IMG/VR virus record: IMGVR_UViG_3300033143_005968
Span: 1 to 25,220 of that record
From: a virus
Strand: one strand, 5' to 3'
DNA: 25,220 nucleotides
The position numbers and the translations under genes are program-made. The notes under the pieces were generated by a model that was not told where the DNA came from, made no database searches, and saw only the letters and a list, made by a program, of their open reading frames with translations. Of the stretch, positions 15,643 to 24,331 are shown piece by piece; the stretch's first letter is position 1; every line of letters begins with the position of its first letter.

Positions 15643-15643
15643 T

Positions 15644-16018
15644 ATGAATGCATATATAACACTCGACAGTTACAAATACCCTACACTTATGATTGATTGG
15701 GAAAGTCATCCAGTCAGACCTGCAACCGCAGCGGTTATGCTCAATGGAGAAACAGCGGTTACATTTGGGCCGACTGCTCGAACAGCATGGTCTGGTTCTA
15801 TCAAAGCAGAAGTCACCGCTCGTGATACTGGGTGGGGCACTATCACGACTCTAAGAGCAACGCTTGCTAAATTATCAACGTTGTCTTTTACAGATCATTA
15901 TGGTTCTTCCTATACAGTATTGTGCAATATTTCTGGGCCAGAGGTAAGCCTTTCTCCAGTGTGGGACGCTACAGAGAATGAATTTTCAGTTAAGGTTATG
16001 TTAAGGCAGGTTACATGA
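15644..16018 (+). CDS. Probable distal tail protein
   Basis: 124 residues, starting 1 base after the tape measure stop with a weak SD, so probably translationally coupled. Beta-rich content (YITLDSYKYPTLMIDW; AWSGSIKAEVTAR; NEFSVKVMLRQVT) and position between tape measure and hub match distal tail or tail-tip adaptor proteins, which form the ring linking tube to hub. No specific motif. Its stop overlaps the hub ATG as ATGA. Confidence 0.6.
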   Translation: MNAYITLDSYKYPTLMIDWESHPVRPATAAVMLNGETAVTFGPTARTAWSGSIKAEVTARDTGWGTITTLRATLAKLSTLSFTDHYGSSYTVLCNISGPEVSLSPVWDATENEFSVKVMLRQVT

Positions 16019-19000
16019 GAACGCTAAGTGGCGGCGCAATTACACAATTAGCCGAAAGCGAGCGCATAGTTGAGGCTTCTCTTACGATAAGAGATGAACG
16101 ACTTCGATTTGCTGACCAAAGATCCACACAGGTAGATTACCTGGCCGGGGATCTTGTGCTCGCGTATGACGATTGCGTTTACTCAAGCAACGTGTTACGT
16201 GTCGCAGTCGTAAAAGATGGATCGGATTACGAATTATGGTATAACTATATTGATGATTTTGGATCTGTTTGGGACAACTGGACAGATATGTCCATTGCCT
16301 TGGCCGAGAACAGCAGACCCGCAGTCTTCGGCGGCCGAGTTATTTACCTTAAGTCTAACTACGAGCTGGCCTACAAAGACTGGAATGGCACCATTTGGGG
16401 CTCTGAGACAGTAATAGAGACTGTTCCCGGAACACCGACTGCAGATATTGCTATGGTTTCCACGGATATCTTCTATATGCATTATACGCCTGGTTCGACG
16501 TCGAACCATGGCTTTATTATTCGCAAAAGTGTTTCCAGCGCATTTGCTGATCAGGCGTGGGATGGTAGAACAATTGGCGCAGACTTTTATGGTGCCTTTG
16601 ACGCCGTAGCATTCAGCGGCGTGGAATATATTTACTTCTCTGACCACGATGGCGCTCGGGCTTGGGGTATGAGAGTAGACACAGCCGGGATATTCGGCCG
16701 ACCTTTCCCGGTTGTCCCCTTGGATATTGTAGACATTACATCTAAGTTTGTCATGGGGCACGCTTCCGTAATTGACGGAGAAGTATTTGTTACTGGTATT
16801 CTAAAACGCCCAGGTGGCCATTCTATGCATATCTACATGAAAGGCCCTGAAAAATTCTCCATCGGGCGCGACATGTTCATTGCTCAGGCCAATGACAAGG
16901 TAAAATTATACACATACGGTGATGAAACAACAATTGAATACGATCCAATCCCTGGCCAAATTCATGTCGTAAGTGATGAAGTCTGGTACCTCGGTCCTCT
17001 CCTGGCATGGATGGCTCCAGCTACACAATACGTTGGATATGACAATACAGCATTAGAAACAACTATAACTTCGTTCTCTCAATTGGACATTGGCGACGGG
17101 GGCAATGGTTCGAAAAAGTTACGCTTCTCGATCGATCCGAACATTTCTCATGTTGCTATAAGAGAAGGTTCTGTTGTAGAGTTGACCGTTACAATAAATA
17201 GCGAAAATATTGACATGGGAACCTTTCTCATTGATGCTATTGCGGAGGACGAGACAGAATTAGGCTCATATAAAAACATTGCTGCGCGCTCGCGCGCCTC
17301 TAAGACCTTAGATAATTGGGCGTCTGATGCTGATTTTGATTTTTGGGGACAGACTGCCAACGCGGCAAGGCCATATGATTTAGCTGAAGTCATTAGAGCT
17401 GAAGGACTTTGGGATCAGGAAACAGTTGGCGTAGGCAATGTTATTACACTTCCTGTTCTAAACACACAAGGCATTTTATATTCATCCGCCCATTCTGGTA
17501 TGGGCACTATTGCTCAGGGCATGTTTTATTATCCCGATGATGCAGAATTTGCGCCATCATATGGAGTAATAGCTAATTACACACATCAGAGATATACAGC
17601 TACAGGACTAGAACTATATGAAAACTCTGCCCGGCTGGGACACTGGGGTATCGGAGTTATTTTTGAGTTAGACGCGCACACGGGCTCTCCCGGGGTTAGG
17701 GTAACACATTTTTATGAAGACAGTGTCGAGGATATCACTACTTTTGCTTTATCTATTCCTGGTGATACCTGGCACTGGCTTCGCGCGCGATATGAATTTG
17801 GCCATTTGATTATCGATTACAGGCTTGATTCCTCCACTGATTGGACACGCGTAGGCGAGTTAATCATATGTTACGATAGCGAAGACAGCACCTATCACGG
17901 TTTAACAGTTGAGACAGTAACTCTTGCCAACACGGAAGAAACCGAGAGAGGCAGAGCTGCTCTTTATATCAAGAATATTACAGAATATTCTCCGAGTTAT
18001 GGACTATCATCTTCCGGACTGATTGTTGGTGTCGATGATAATGACTTTGCGGAAATTGATGATTACCTTCTCCTTGACCGGGAAATAGTCAAGGTTACAG
18101 ATAAAAGCCCAATGATTGCGCCAAGTTCTAACTTGGATGTAGTTGAAGGGTTTACATTCCCCTCTGCTGACCACTGGGATAGTGATCCAACTGGTTTTAC
18201 CGGGTATGAAATTTATCTCGACGGTAACGGAACAGCGGCTCGAGATGCGTTTGACGATCACGCGTTAGTTATCGTCTCTGGCCCGGGAGAAGGTAGAACT
18301 TTCACGATTACAGAGTATGATAAGATTGCCCCAACACAGTGGACAGACACCGGAGGGCCCTATACTCCTCCGGACAAGTGGACAGATCATATCGATGATG
18401 TTGTTTATGGATCTTGGACGGCTTCTGGGATGCAAAGAATCTTTGTTGCCGAGAATCCCAGTGGCGCTATTTCTGAGGGTTCCGTCGTAAGAATTGTACC
18501 ATCTTTTACGATCACACGAGCACAACTCTCTACTGATGCAACTACGCACATATCCGGAATAAATGTAAGTTTTTACAAGGATTTGTCCATTTATTGTCGT
18601 GATTTCAATTATTTCACAACGGAGCCAGAATATAGCGTCGCCGACATGGCTGCTGAGATTACAGGCAAGGCTGGAGCAGGAGGTGTTTCGGCACCGAACC
18701 GCTTAACCAATCAGGCGAAAGTATCTGCAGGTTGGGATTTACAGACAGAAATAGCCGCCACCGAACAAACAGCCAGAAGCTTTGTTGCACACTTTAATCT
18801 CAATGACCCAGATACAGCAGGCGGGTTTGGTATTGCTTTTGCTCTTTTGAAAGACCCAGATACGGATGCTTATTCTGACGGGCGCATTGTCATGATATAC
18901 GAAGACCGCGTAGATTACTTCGAATATCACCCGACGGTTCCGGTACTTATTGAAAGTTATGACTTGGATATAGCCTATGACAGTGGCCCGTCCACGATCT

Positions 19001-19716
19001 CGGTTTACGATGAATTTGTTTCTGTATATATTCAACAGAAACATATCTGCACATTCGTAGATCGTGATGTTGCTTCAATCCAGGCTGATGTTATTGTACC
19101 CATTCCCCAATGGTACGCTGGTGTTGTTTTGCACAATGCTTGCGACGTGGATCCTCTTTGGACTGAGGTATCTCAGCGATGTGATAATTATGTTTTAACC
19201 ATGGGTACTTATGGCAGTAGTTTGCTTTCTACATTGCTTGGTGAACAGAGAATTTATTTTACAGACGACGTAGACGGCACGTTGCGCATGTTCACTGACC
19301 GTGTTATAATCAATAGCGGTTCTGCAGTCGATTTCTTACTGGACGAGCAAAGCCGTCAGAACGAAGATGGTTTGTTCACGCGCGTTCGAATTGAGGGCGC
19401 TGAAGTAGCAGAGCAATTTGATACAGCGGCAATGATTGATCATGGAAATTTGTTTGTCCTGGCCAATGCTTCGGATTTGATAGAGTATGATGATCATTAT
19501 CGTGAAGCATTAAATTTACTTGAAGACAGCACCACGAACGCGGCGCCTATTACCCTTTTGGGTTTGGCTGATCCTCGCGTAGAAGCAAATGATACATATA
19601 TCATTGACGACGGTAGCGAAAAGACTATCTTAGTTGATTCCGTGAATTTCTCTATGGATGTTATGGATATAGAAGTATCCTTTGTTATGAATATAGAAGG
19701 AAGAAATGGCGACTAA
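16015..19716 (+). CDS. Large tail hub / tip protein with probable beta-propeller and lectin-like insertions
   Basis: 1233 residues. The N-terminal 60 residues and the C-terminal block (about 1120-1233: VRIEGAEVAEQF, LLGLADPRVEANDTYIID, MDIEVSFVMNI) look like the ends of siphovirus hub proteins. Inserted between are a tryptophan/tyrosine-rich repetitive region at about 70-330 (YELWYNYID, ELAYKDWNGTIWG, YEYIYFSDHDGAR-like strands) that suggests a beta-propeller, and two beta-sandwich-like regions (about 490-660 and 880-1060, with WHWLRARYEFGHLIIDYRLD and GGFGIAFALL) resembling LamG/concanavalin folds. Such insertions often bind carbohydrate. Function in host contact is inferred. SD AGGCAGG precedes the start; the gene overlaps the distal tail gene by 4 bases and the fibre by 11. 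Confidence 0.7.
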   Translation: MRTLSGGAITQLAESERIVEASLTIRDERLRFADQRSTQVDYLAGDLVLAYDDCVYSSNVLRVAVVKDGSDYELWYNYIDDFGSVWDNWTDMSIALAENSRPAVFGGRVIYLKSNYELAYKDWNGTIWGSETVIETVPGTPTADIAMVSTDIFYMHYTPGSTSNHGFIIRKSVSSAFADQAWDGRTIGADFYGAFDAVAFSGVEYIYFSDHDGARAWGMRVDTAGIFGRPFPVVPLDIVDITSKFVMGHASVIDGEVFVTGILKRPGGHSMHIYMKGPEKFSIGRDMFIAQANDKVKLYTYGDETTIEYDPIPGQIHVVSDEVWYLGPLLAWMAPATQYVGYDNTALETTITSFSQLDIGDGGNGSKKLRFSIDPNISHVAIREGSVVELTVTINSENIDMGTFLIDAIAEDETELGSYKNIAARSRASKTLDNWASDADFDFWGQTANAARPYDLAEVIRAEGLWDQETVGVGNVITLPVLNTQGILYSSAHSGMGTIAQGMFYYPDDAEFAPSYGVIANYTHQRYTATGLELYENSARLGHWGIGVIFELDAHTGSPGVRVTHFYEDSVEDITTFALSIPGDTWHWLRARYEFGHLIIDYRLDSSTDWTRVGELIICYDSEDSTYHGLTVETVTLANTEETERGRAALYIKNITEYSPSYGLSSSGLIVGVDDNDFAEIDDYLLLDREIVKVTDKSPMIAPSSNLDVVEGFTFPSADHWDSDPTGFTGYEIYLDGNGTAARDAFDDHALVIVSGPGEGRTFTITEYDKIAPTQWTDTGGPYTPPDKWTDHIDDVVYGSWTASGMQRIFVAENPSGAISEGSVVRIVPSFTITRAQLSTDATTHISGINVSFYKDLSIYCRDFNYFTTEPEYSVADMAAEITGKAGAGGVSAPNRLTNQAKVSAGWDLQTEIAATEQTARSFVAHFNLNDPDTAGGFGIAFALLKDPDTDAYSDGRIVMIYEDRVDYFEYHPTVPVLIESYDLDIAYDSGPSTISVYDEFVSVYIQQKHICTFVDRDVASIQADVIVPIPQWYAGVVLHNACDVDPLWTEVSQRCDNYVLTMGTYGSSLLSTLLGEQRIYFTDDVDGTLRMFTDRVIINSGSAVDFLLDEQSRQNEDGLFTRVRIEGAEVAEQFDTAAMIDHGNLFVLANASDLIEYDDHYREALNLLEDSTTNAAPITLLGLADPRVEANDTYIIDDGSEKTILVDSVNFSMDVMDIEVSFVMNIEGRNGD
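16491..16508. repeat. 18-bp palindrome, copy 3 (TGGTTCGACGTCGAACCA)
   Basis: Fully self-complementary over all 18 bases. It lies inside the hub gene, read as PGSTSNH, a different phase from the copy at 11204. Confidence 0.8.
18684..18701. repeat. 18-bp palindrome, degenerate copy 4 (TGTTTCGGCACCGAACCG)
   Basis: Two changes from copy 1, at the third and last bases, leave a 5-bp inner match on each side. Inside the hub gene, read as GVSAPNR. Weaker evidence than the other three copies. Confidence 0.5.
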
Positions 19717-22700
19717 GCGTATAACCAATCTCATTAAAATGCTCACTGAGCAGCAAACGACATATCCGTCTCGTGCGACTATCTTTAGAATTGATGGTAG
19801 TTATCTCGATGTTCGGTTTGGTTCTTCTCCATCAATTGTTAGGAACGTGGATATTGTTGGCGATCCTTACAGACTTGCGGTTGGTGACGAGGTTCTCGTC
19901 TATTGGGAATCTGTGCCAGGGCGCCATGGAAAAGCACCAGTAGTATACGTAAGTGATAGTGCTTTAATGGTGAGTACAGAGGGAGGTCATGGTTTACCCT
20001 CAGTCGATGGAATCACAATTGATTATGGCGTTGCCGGCTTACATGTTCCAAGAGGTGGTATCGCTCTTGAGAATTTATCTTTCTTGCCATCGCTCGATGG
20101 ACATAAACATCGTACACCACTTGAAGAATTCGGATGGAATTTTACCAATGACGGTATTATGTTCGCCAATGATACATACATCCATCCGGACGGCCAAATT
20201 GCCGTCGGCACTGGAGATAATACCGTTAAGTTGGACAGCCTCCATGCTACTTATCGATTGTGGGCGGGCGCTCAAGATCCTACCGCAGCTCCCTTCTCCG
20301 TAACGAAGGCAGGAGCTATCCTGGCATCCTCTGGTGTTATTGCCGGGTGGAATATTTACGAACAGTATCTAGATAACAACGACGTTCGACTTGACCCCGA
20401 TGGCGAGATTACCGTCGGTGCATATGGCACAAATGACGTTGCAGTCCTAAGCACGCAGGAAAGCACTTGGCGTTTGTGGATTGGACATGCGGACGCTGCG
20501 TCTGCTCCGTTCCGCGTTTCTAAAACTGGAGAAGTATGGCTTGACAATGCGCACGTAGCCACTACGTTGGAAAGTGCTAATTATTCAGCAGGTCTCAAGG
20601 GATGGAAACTAGATCCAACTGGTTGGGCAGAGTTCCAGGATGTGGTAATCCGTGGCACTTTGACTAACGTTGTATTTCAATATGATCCTATCTCAATTAT
20701 TTCTGGACGCATTCGCGTTACAGACAGTGTGACACTCATTGCAGATCTCGCTTCCACAGATTTGACCATGGATGTGAATACTGACACTCCAGCGCAAGAC
20801 GAAATTATTCAATTCAAGACGACTGCCACCAGAAAAGAATGGATACGATTGGATTCTGGGCCGATAACTATCACTGGCGGTTTCAGGTATGACATTGTAC
20901 GAGATCTAGCCAGTACTGGCGCTCAAGATTTTTATATCAGCGAAAGCGGAGCTGCAACAGGAACTGCGACTTTCCCTGACGATCCTCTCATGTTTGGTGA
21001 GGATGTCTTCGGTGCGCATTATCCATTTGCAGGGCGCGGCTATTCTGCTCTCGGTGGTTTTCTGACTCTGGATGGTTCCCGACAATATGGGCCGTACTTC
21101 GGTGTTGCACGTAGATTCGGTGCTAATTATGACCAGATTCAGGACGTAGCAAGGTTCGGATTACTGTCCGGCTTTCTTGGTGAAACCAGGGAAGTTTATG
21201 GTATTGCCATGGGTGATGTTTCCCAGTTCATGAAATATTCTTATGAAGACGGATTGTCTATTCAGACTAGAAATGGTTTGACCACTTTGGATGATCGCGG
21301 TTTACTCACTGATGCCTTTGGTATGGCGTTGATTAGTGGAGCTCCTAGTTATGTAGATCAGATAGCTTTTCTTTACGTGGACGAAACCGACAAAAGCTTA
21401 TATTGTGTTTACAAAGACGGCGCATACGAATACACAAAGCTTATCGCTACTATCGATAGCGGCACAGCCACCGGAAACGCAGATACTGTCGATGACCTTC
21501 ACGCTTCGGCTTTTCAACTAGCAGATTCAGAAAACGTAATATATCAGGATTGGATGGATGAAACACAATCTGCCGGATACGTTAGTGGATGTGTTATGTC
21601 TGACAATATGGACGGCACGATTGCTGTTGCCAGTGGTTACGGGTTTTTCAAGCATACTGATGACCCGCTCGTTGCTACCGAGAGGATTTTCATTCCCGCT
21701 GATGTTGAAATTACTTTAGTAGACAACGTCACGAATTATATATATGTAGATTACGATGGAGGAACTCCTTCTTTGGGTTCCTCAGTTTCCAAAACAGAAG
21801 AAGGAAACGATGTCTTTTACATTGGTAAGGTATTCCGCGAGGATACAAACTTACATATTGTTCAGGCCGGGATGGATATATCCGACCTTGCAAAGAGAAT
21901 TCAATCACGATTTAATGCTGTATTTGGTGAGCTTCAACGTGCTTCCGGTATGGTGATCTCAGAAAGCGGCACCAGAAGTATCGCTATGACTGCCGGTGTT
22001 TATTACGCCGGCTTAACAAGGGTTACTGTTTTATCCATTGACACGAACGGAGCAGATACTTTTGAGTATTATTACTTAGATACTGGTGCTTGGGTAGACA
22101 GTGACGAAAGTCAAATTGATAATTTGTATTATAATGATGTATCCAGCCCGGGATCTGAAGTATTGGCCTTGGTTGATAATAATAAGTTTGTCAATCACTG
22201 GGTATATTGTGATGTCATTGGCGACGTGTTGGTCGTGTATGGTCAAACGCAACATACTAAATTAAGTGAAGCAGAGGCAGAAGAAGCTCCCACAGTATCT
22301 TGGGGACACGTATCCGATGCATCATTCCTGATTGGGCGTATTACAATTGAAAAAAGTGCAACATCTTTTGACTTGGTTACAACAGCATTTGGTGCTGATT
22401 TGTCACCCACGGTTATTACTGATCATGGCGACTTGGCCAATTTATTGATTGATGATCATACACAATATATTTTGCATTCATTGGCAGACGCTGCAGATGA
22501 TTTCTTAGTAGCCTCCGGAGATAATGTTTTTATCAAAAAGACACTTGCCGAAGTTGGAGCTATTTTAGAAGGTGATTTAGACCATGGAAATTTACAAGGG
22601 CTGAGCACAGGGGCTGATCATTCTTATATTGATCAGGATGTAACTTCTGGTTCAAGTCCCACCTTGGACGGAACCAACTTTACTGGTGTTCCAGATGGTG

Positions 22701-24331
22701 GATTAGATGAAGATTATTTGACAGTTTCGGAAGCTACGGCGTATGTTTTACATTCATTGGCTGATGCTGAGAATGATTTTTTGGTAGCGTCCGGAGATAA
22801 TACTTTTGTTAAGAAAACGCTTGCTGAAGTTGGAGCTATACTTGAGGCCGACTTAGATCACGGCAGCCTTCAAGGCTTGGCTGGTGACGACCATACTATA
22901 TATATGCTTGCTGACGGCACTAGAGATTTTTCTGGTGATGTAAAGACGCAAGCATTACTGCTTGTTGAACAAGCTGCTGCATCTGCAGACGTAGAATCTT
23001 ATGGACAAATTTGGGTCAAAACAGAAAGCCCAAACACTCTTTGGTTCACTGATGACGCTGGAACAGATTTTCAATTAAACACTGGAGCTGGCAGTACTGC
23101 TGGTTCGTATACCGGTGAGTGGGATATCGATGGCGCTCTTATAGCTGCGACAGAAGTCGGTGGAGTATTTATTGTTCCGGCGTCTATCACGATTGTTGGT
23201 GTTTATGTTTATGCAAAAGAGACCGGTAGCGCGAGTTCTACTATTGTTGATATCAACAAGAATGGCACCACAGTATATACTACCCAAGGTAACAGACCAA
23301 CAATAGCTTACGATGACGCAGATGGCCTTGTTGCGGCTGCACTTCCAGATGTTTTAAGCGCTGGTGAGAACGATTTAATTACTATTGATATTGACCAGGT
23401 TGCCACAGGCTCTGGTGGACTATCTGTTGTTCTTGCTATGGTTCCGTTTGGTATCGAGCCGGAAGTTTTTACAGATATTGGTTCAGGTGTTGAGTTGACA
23501 ACGTTGGCCGGCACGGATAAGTTTTTTGTCGATGACGGCTCGGCTAGTTATATTGTGTGGAGTGATATATTAGCTGAAATTCTCAGTGACGTAACGCTCG
23601 ATGAAGACGATATGACGAGTAATAGTGATGTAAAACTTGCTACTCAACAGTCAATCAAAAAATACGTTGATGATAATACCATTCGTGGAATTGCTGATGA
23701 TAATTTGTTGGAAGTGGATGGAACGGTAGTTGATAATGATTATCTCAAAGCTACGGCAAATGGAGCAGAGGGTAAGACTTTAACTGAGATTGTTGCCGAG
23801 TTAAGAACTGGTGGACTGATTGGTATCGGAGATAACGACATTCTCGAGGTGGATGGCACGGTAGCGGCTAATGATATCATGCAAGCCACGGCTAGCGGGT
23901 TGAAAGGATTGACTTATGCAGAATTGGTTGCATTGATTGATGGCAATACTGCTGGTTGGACTTTTGGTGGAACACTCAATTTGAATACCAATGATATTGA
24001 CAATGCTCGGAGCATTACTTTTATTACAGAAGTTGACAATGGAAATTCCAGCACAGCTGATACTATTGATTTCGGTGCAGGACAGAAACAGAAATCAACA
24101 ATGACGGATGATTGTACATATACATTCACAGCTCCTGATGGTCCTTGTAACTTAGTATTCAAACTTATCCAAGGCTCAGGATTTCCTCATGATCCAACTT
24201 GGCCCGCATCAGTTAAATGGCCTGGAGGAATTGAACCCACTTGGTCTGAAGGTGATGGAGAAATAGATTTAATTGGATTTTATTATGATGGTACTACCTA
24301 CCACGGTAGTGCCGGAATAGGATTTGCGTAA
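19706..24331 (+). CDS. Large tail fibre protein with internal repeats
   Basis: 1541 residues, SD AAGGAAG before the ATG, overlapping the hub by 11 bases. An N-terminal OB-like segment (about 13-75: VRNVDIVGDPYRLAVGDEVLVYW) may dock on the hub. Two fibre repeats of type 'D..G.I.VG..(YR/WR)LW.G...A.APF.V.K.G' lie at about 153-285. DDLHASAF at about 596 is a common fibre motif. 'DHG.L..L.DDHT.Y' appears at about 910 and 1055. A 43-residue repeat occurs at 923-965 and 1015-1057, and a 39-residue repeat at 1328-1366 and 1373-1411. The last 90 residues (TFTAPDGPCNLVFKL; WPASVKWPGG; IGFYYDGTTYHG) are a widespread fibre tip domain. It probably binds the host surface or bridges to the next protein. 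Confidence 0.88.
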   Translation: MATKRITNLIKMLTEQQTTYPSRATIFRIDGSYLDVRFGSSPSIVRNVDIVGDPYRLAVGDEVLVYWESVPGRHGKAPVVYVSDSALMVSTEGGHGLPSVDGITIDYGVAGLHVPRGGIALENLSFLPSLDGHKHRTPLEEFGWNFTNDGIMFANDTYIHPDGQIAVGTGDNTVKLDSLHATYRLWAGAQDPTAAPFSVTKAGAILASSGVIAGWNIYEQYLDNNDVRLDPDGEITVGAYGTNDVAVLSTQESTWRLWIGHADAASAPFRVSKTGEVWLDNAHVATTLESANYSAGLKGWKLDPTGWAEFQDVVIRGTLTNVVFQYDPISIISGRIRVTDSVTLIADLASTDLTMDVNTDTPAQDEIIQFKTTATRKEWIRLDSGPITITGGFRYDIVRDLASTGAQDFYISESGAATGTATFPDDPLMFGEDVFGAHYPFAGRGYSALGGFLTLDGSRQYGPYFGVARRFGANYDQIQDVARFGLLSGFLGETREVYGIAMGDVSQFMKYSYEDGLSIQTRNGLTTLDDRGLLTDAFGMALISGAPSYVDQIAFLYVDETDKSLYCVYKDGAYEYTKLIATIDSGTATGNADTVDDLHASAFQLADSENVIYQDWMDETQSAGYVSGCVMSDNMDGTIAVASGYGFFKHTDDPLVATERIFIPADVEITLVDNVTNYIYVDYDGGTPSLGSSVSKTEEGNDVFYIGKVFREDTNLHIVQAGMDISDLAKRIQSRFNAVFGELQRASGMVISESGTRSIAMTAGVYYAGLTRVTVLSIDTNGADTFEYYYLDTGAWVDSDESQIDNLYYNDVSSPGSEVLALVDNNKFVNHWVYCDVIGDVLVVYGQTQHTKLSEAEAEEAPTVSWGHVSDASFLIGRITIEKSATSFDLVTTAFGADLSPTVITDHGDLANLLIDDHTQYILHSLADAADDFLVASGDNVFIKKTLAEVGAILEGDLDHGNLQGLSTGADHSYIDQDVTSGSSPTLDGTNFTGVPDGGLDEDYLTVSEATAYVLHSLADAENDFLVASGDNTFVKKTLAEVGAILEADLDHGSLQGLAGDDHTIYMLADGTRDFSGDVKTQALLLVEQAAASADVESYGQIWVKTESPNTLWFTDDAGTDFQLNTGAGSTAGSYTGEWDIDGALIAATEVGGVFIVPASITIVGVYVYAKETGSASSTIVDINKNGTTVYTTQGNRPTIAYDDADGLVAAALPDVLSAGENDLITIDIDQVATGSGGLSVVLAMVPFGIEPEVFTDIGSGVELTTLAGTDKFFVDDGSASYIVWSDILAEILSDVTLDEDDMTSNSDVKLATQQSIKKYVDDNTIRGIADDNLLEVDGTVVDNDYLKATANGAEGKTLTEIVAELRTGGLIGIGDNDILEVDGTVAANDIMQATASGLKGLTYAELVALIDGNTAGWTFGGTLNLNTNDIDNARSITFITEVDNGNSSTADTIDFGAGQKQKSTMTDDCTYTFTAPDGPCNLVFKLIQGSGFPHDPTWPASVKWPGGIEPTWSEGDGEIDLIGFYYDGTTYHGSAGIGFA
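22472..22600 (+). repeat. Fibre repeat A, unit 1 (129 bp)
   Basis: Codes for 43 residues beginning LHSLADA and containing FLVASGDN, KKTLAEVGAIL and DLDHG. Its partner is at 22748-22876, 276 bases (92 codons) downstream. Protein identity is high while many third bases differ. Confidence 0.9.
22748..22876 (+). repeat. Fibre repeat A, unit 2 (129 bp)
   Basis: Same 43-residue module as 22472-22600, with changes such as ADAENDF for ADAADDF and a Thr for Val after SGDN. It leads into a DDHTIY motif that is also found just before unit 1 as DDHTQY. Confidence 0.9.
23687..23938 (+). repeat. Fibre repeat B: two 117-bp units
   Basis: Units 23687-23803 and 23822-23938, separated by six codons, each code for 39 residues of the form GI.D(D/N)(N/D).LEVDGTV..ND...ATA.G..G.T..E(I/L)VA. 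Sites in between have diverged. Confidence 0.85.

Noticed and set aside
6117-16508. Reading the GGTTCG palindromes as tRNA T-arms
   Set aside because: GGTTCG resembles a T-arm, but no acceptor, D or anticodon stems surround any copy, and the sites are palindromic over 18 bases.
4339-17297. Shared 13-mer CGCGCTCGCGCGC at 4339-4351 and 17285-17297
   Set aside because: Both encode Arg-Ser-Arg-Ala in related codons. A shared 13-mer is expected by chance a few times in a window this long.
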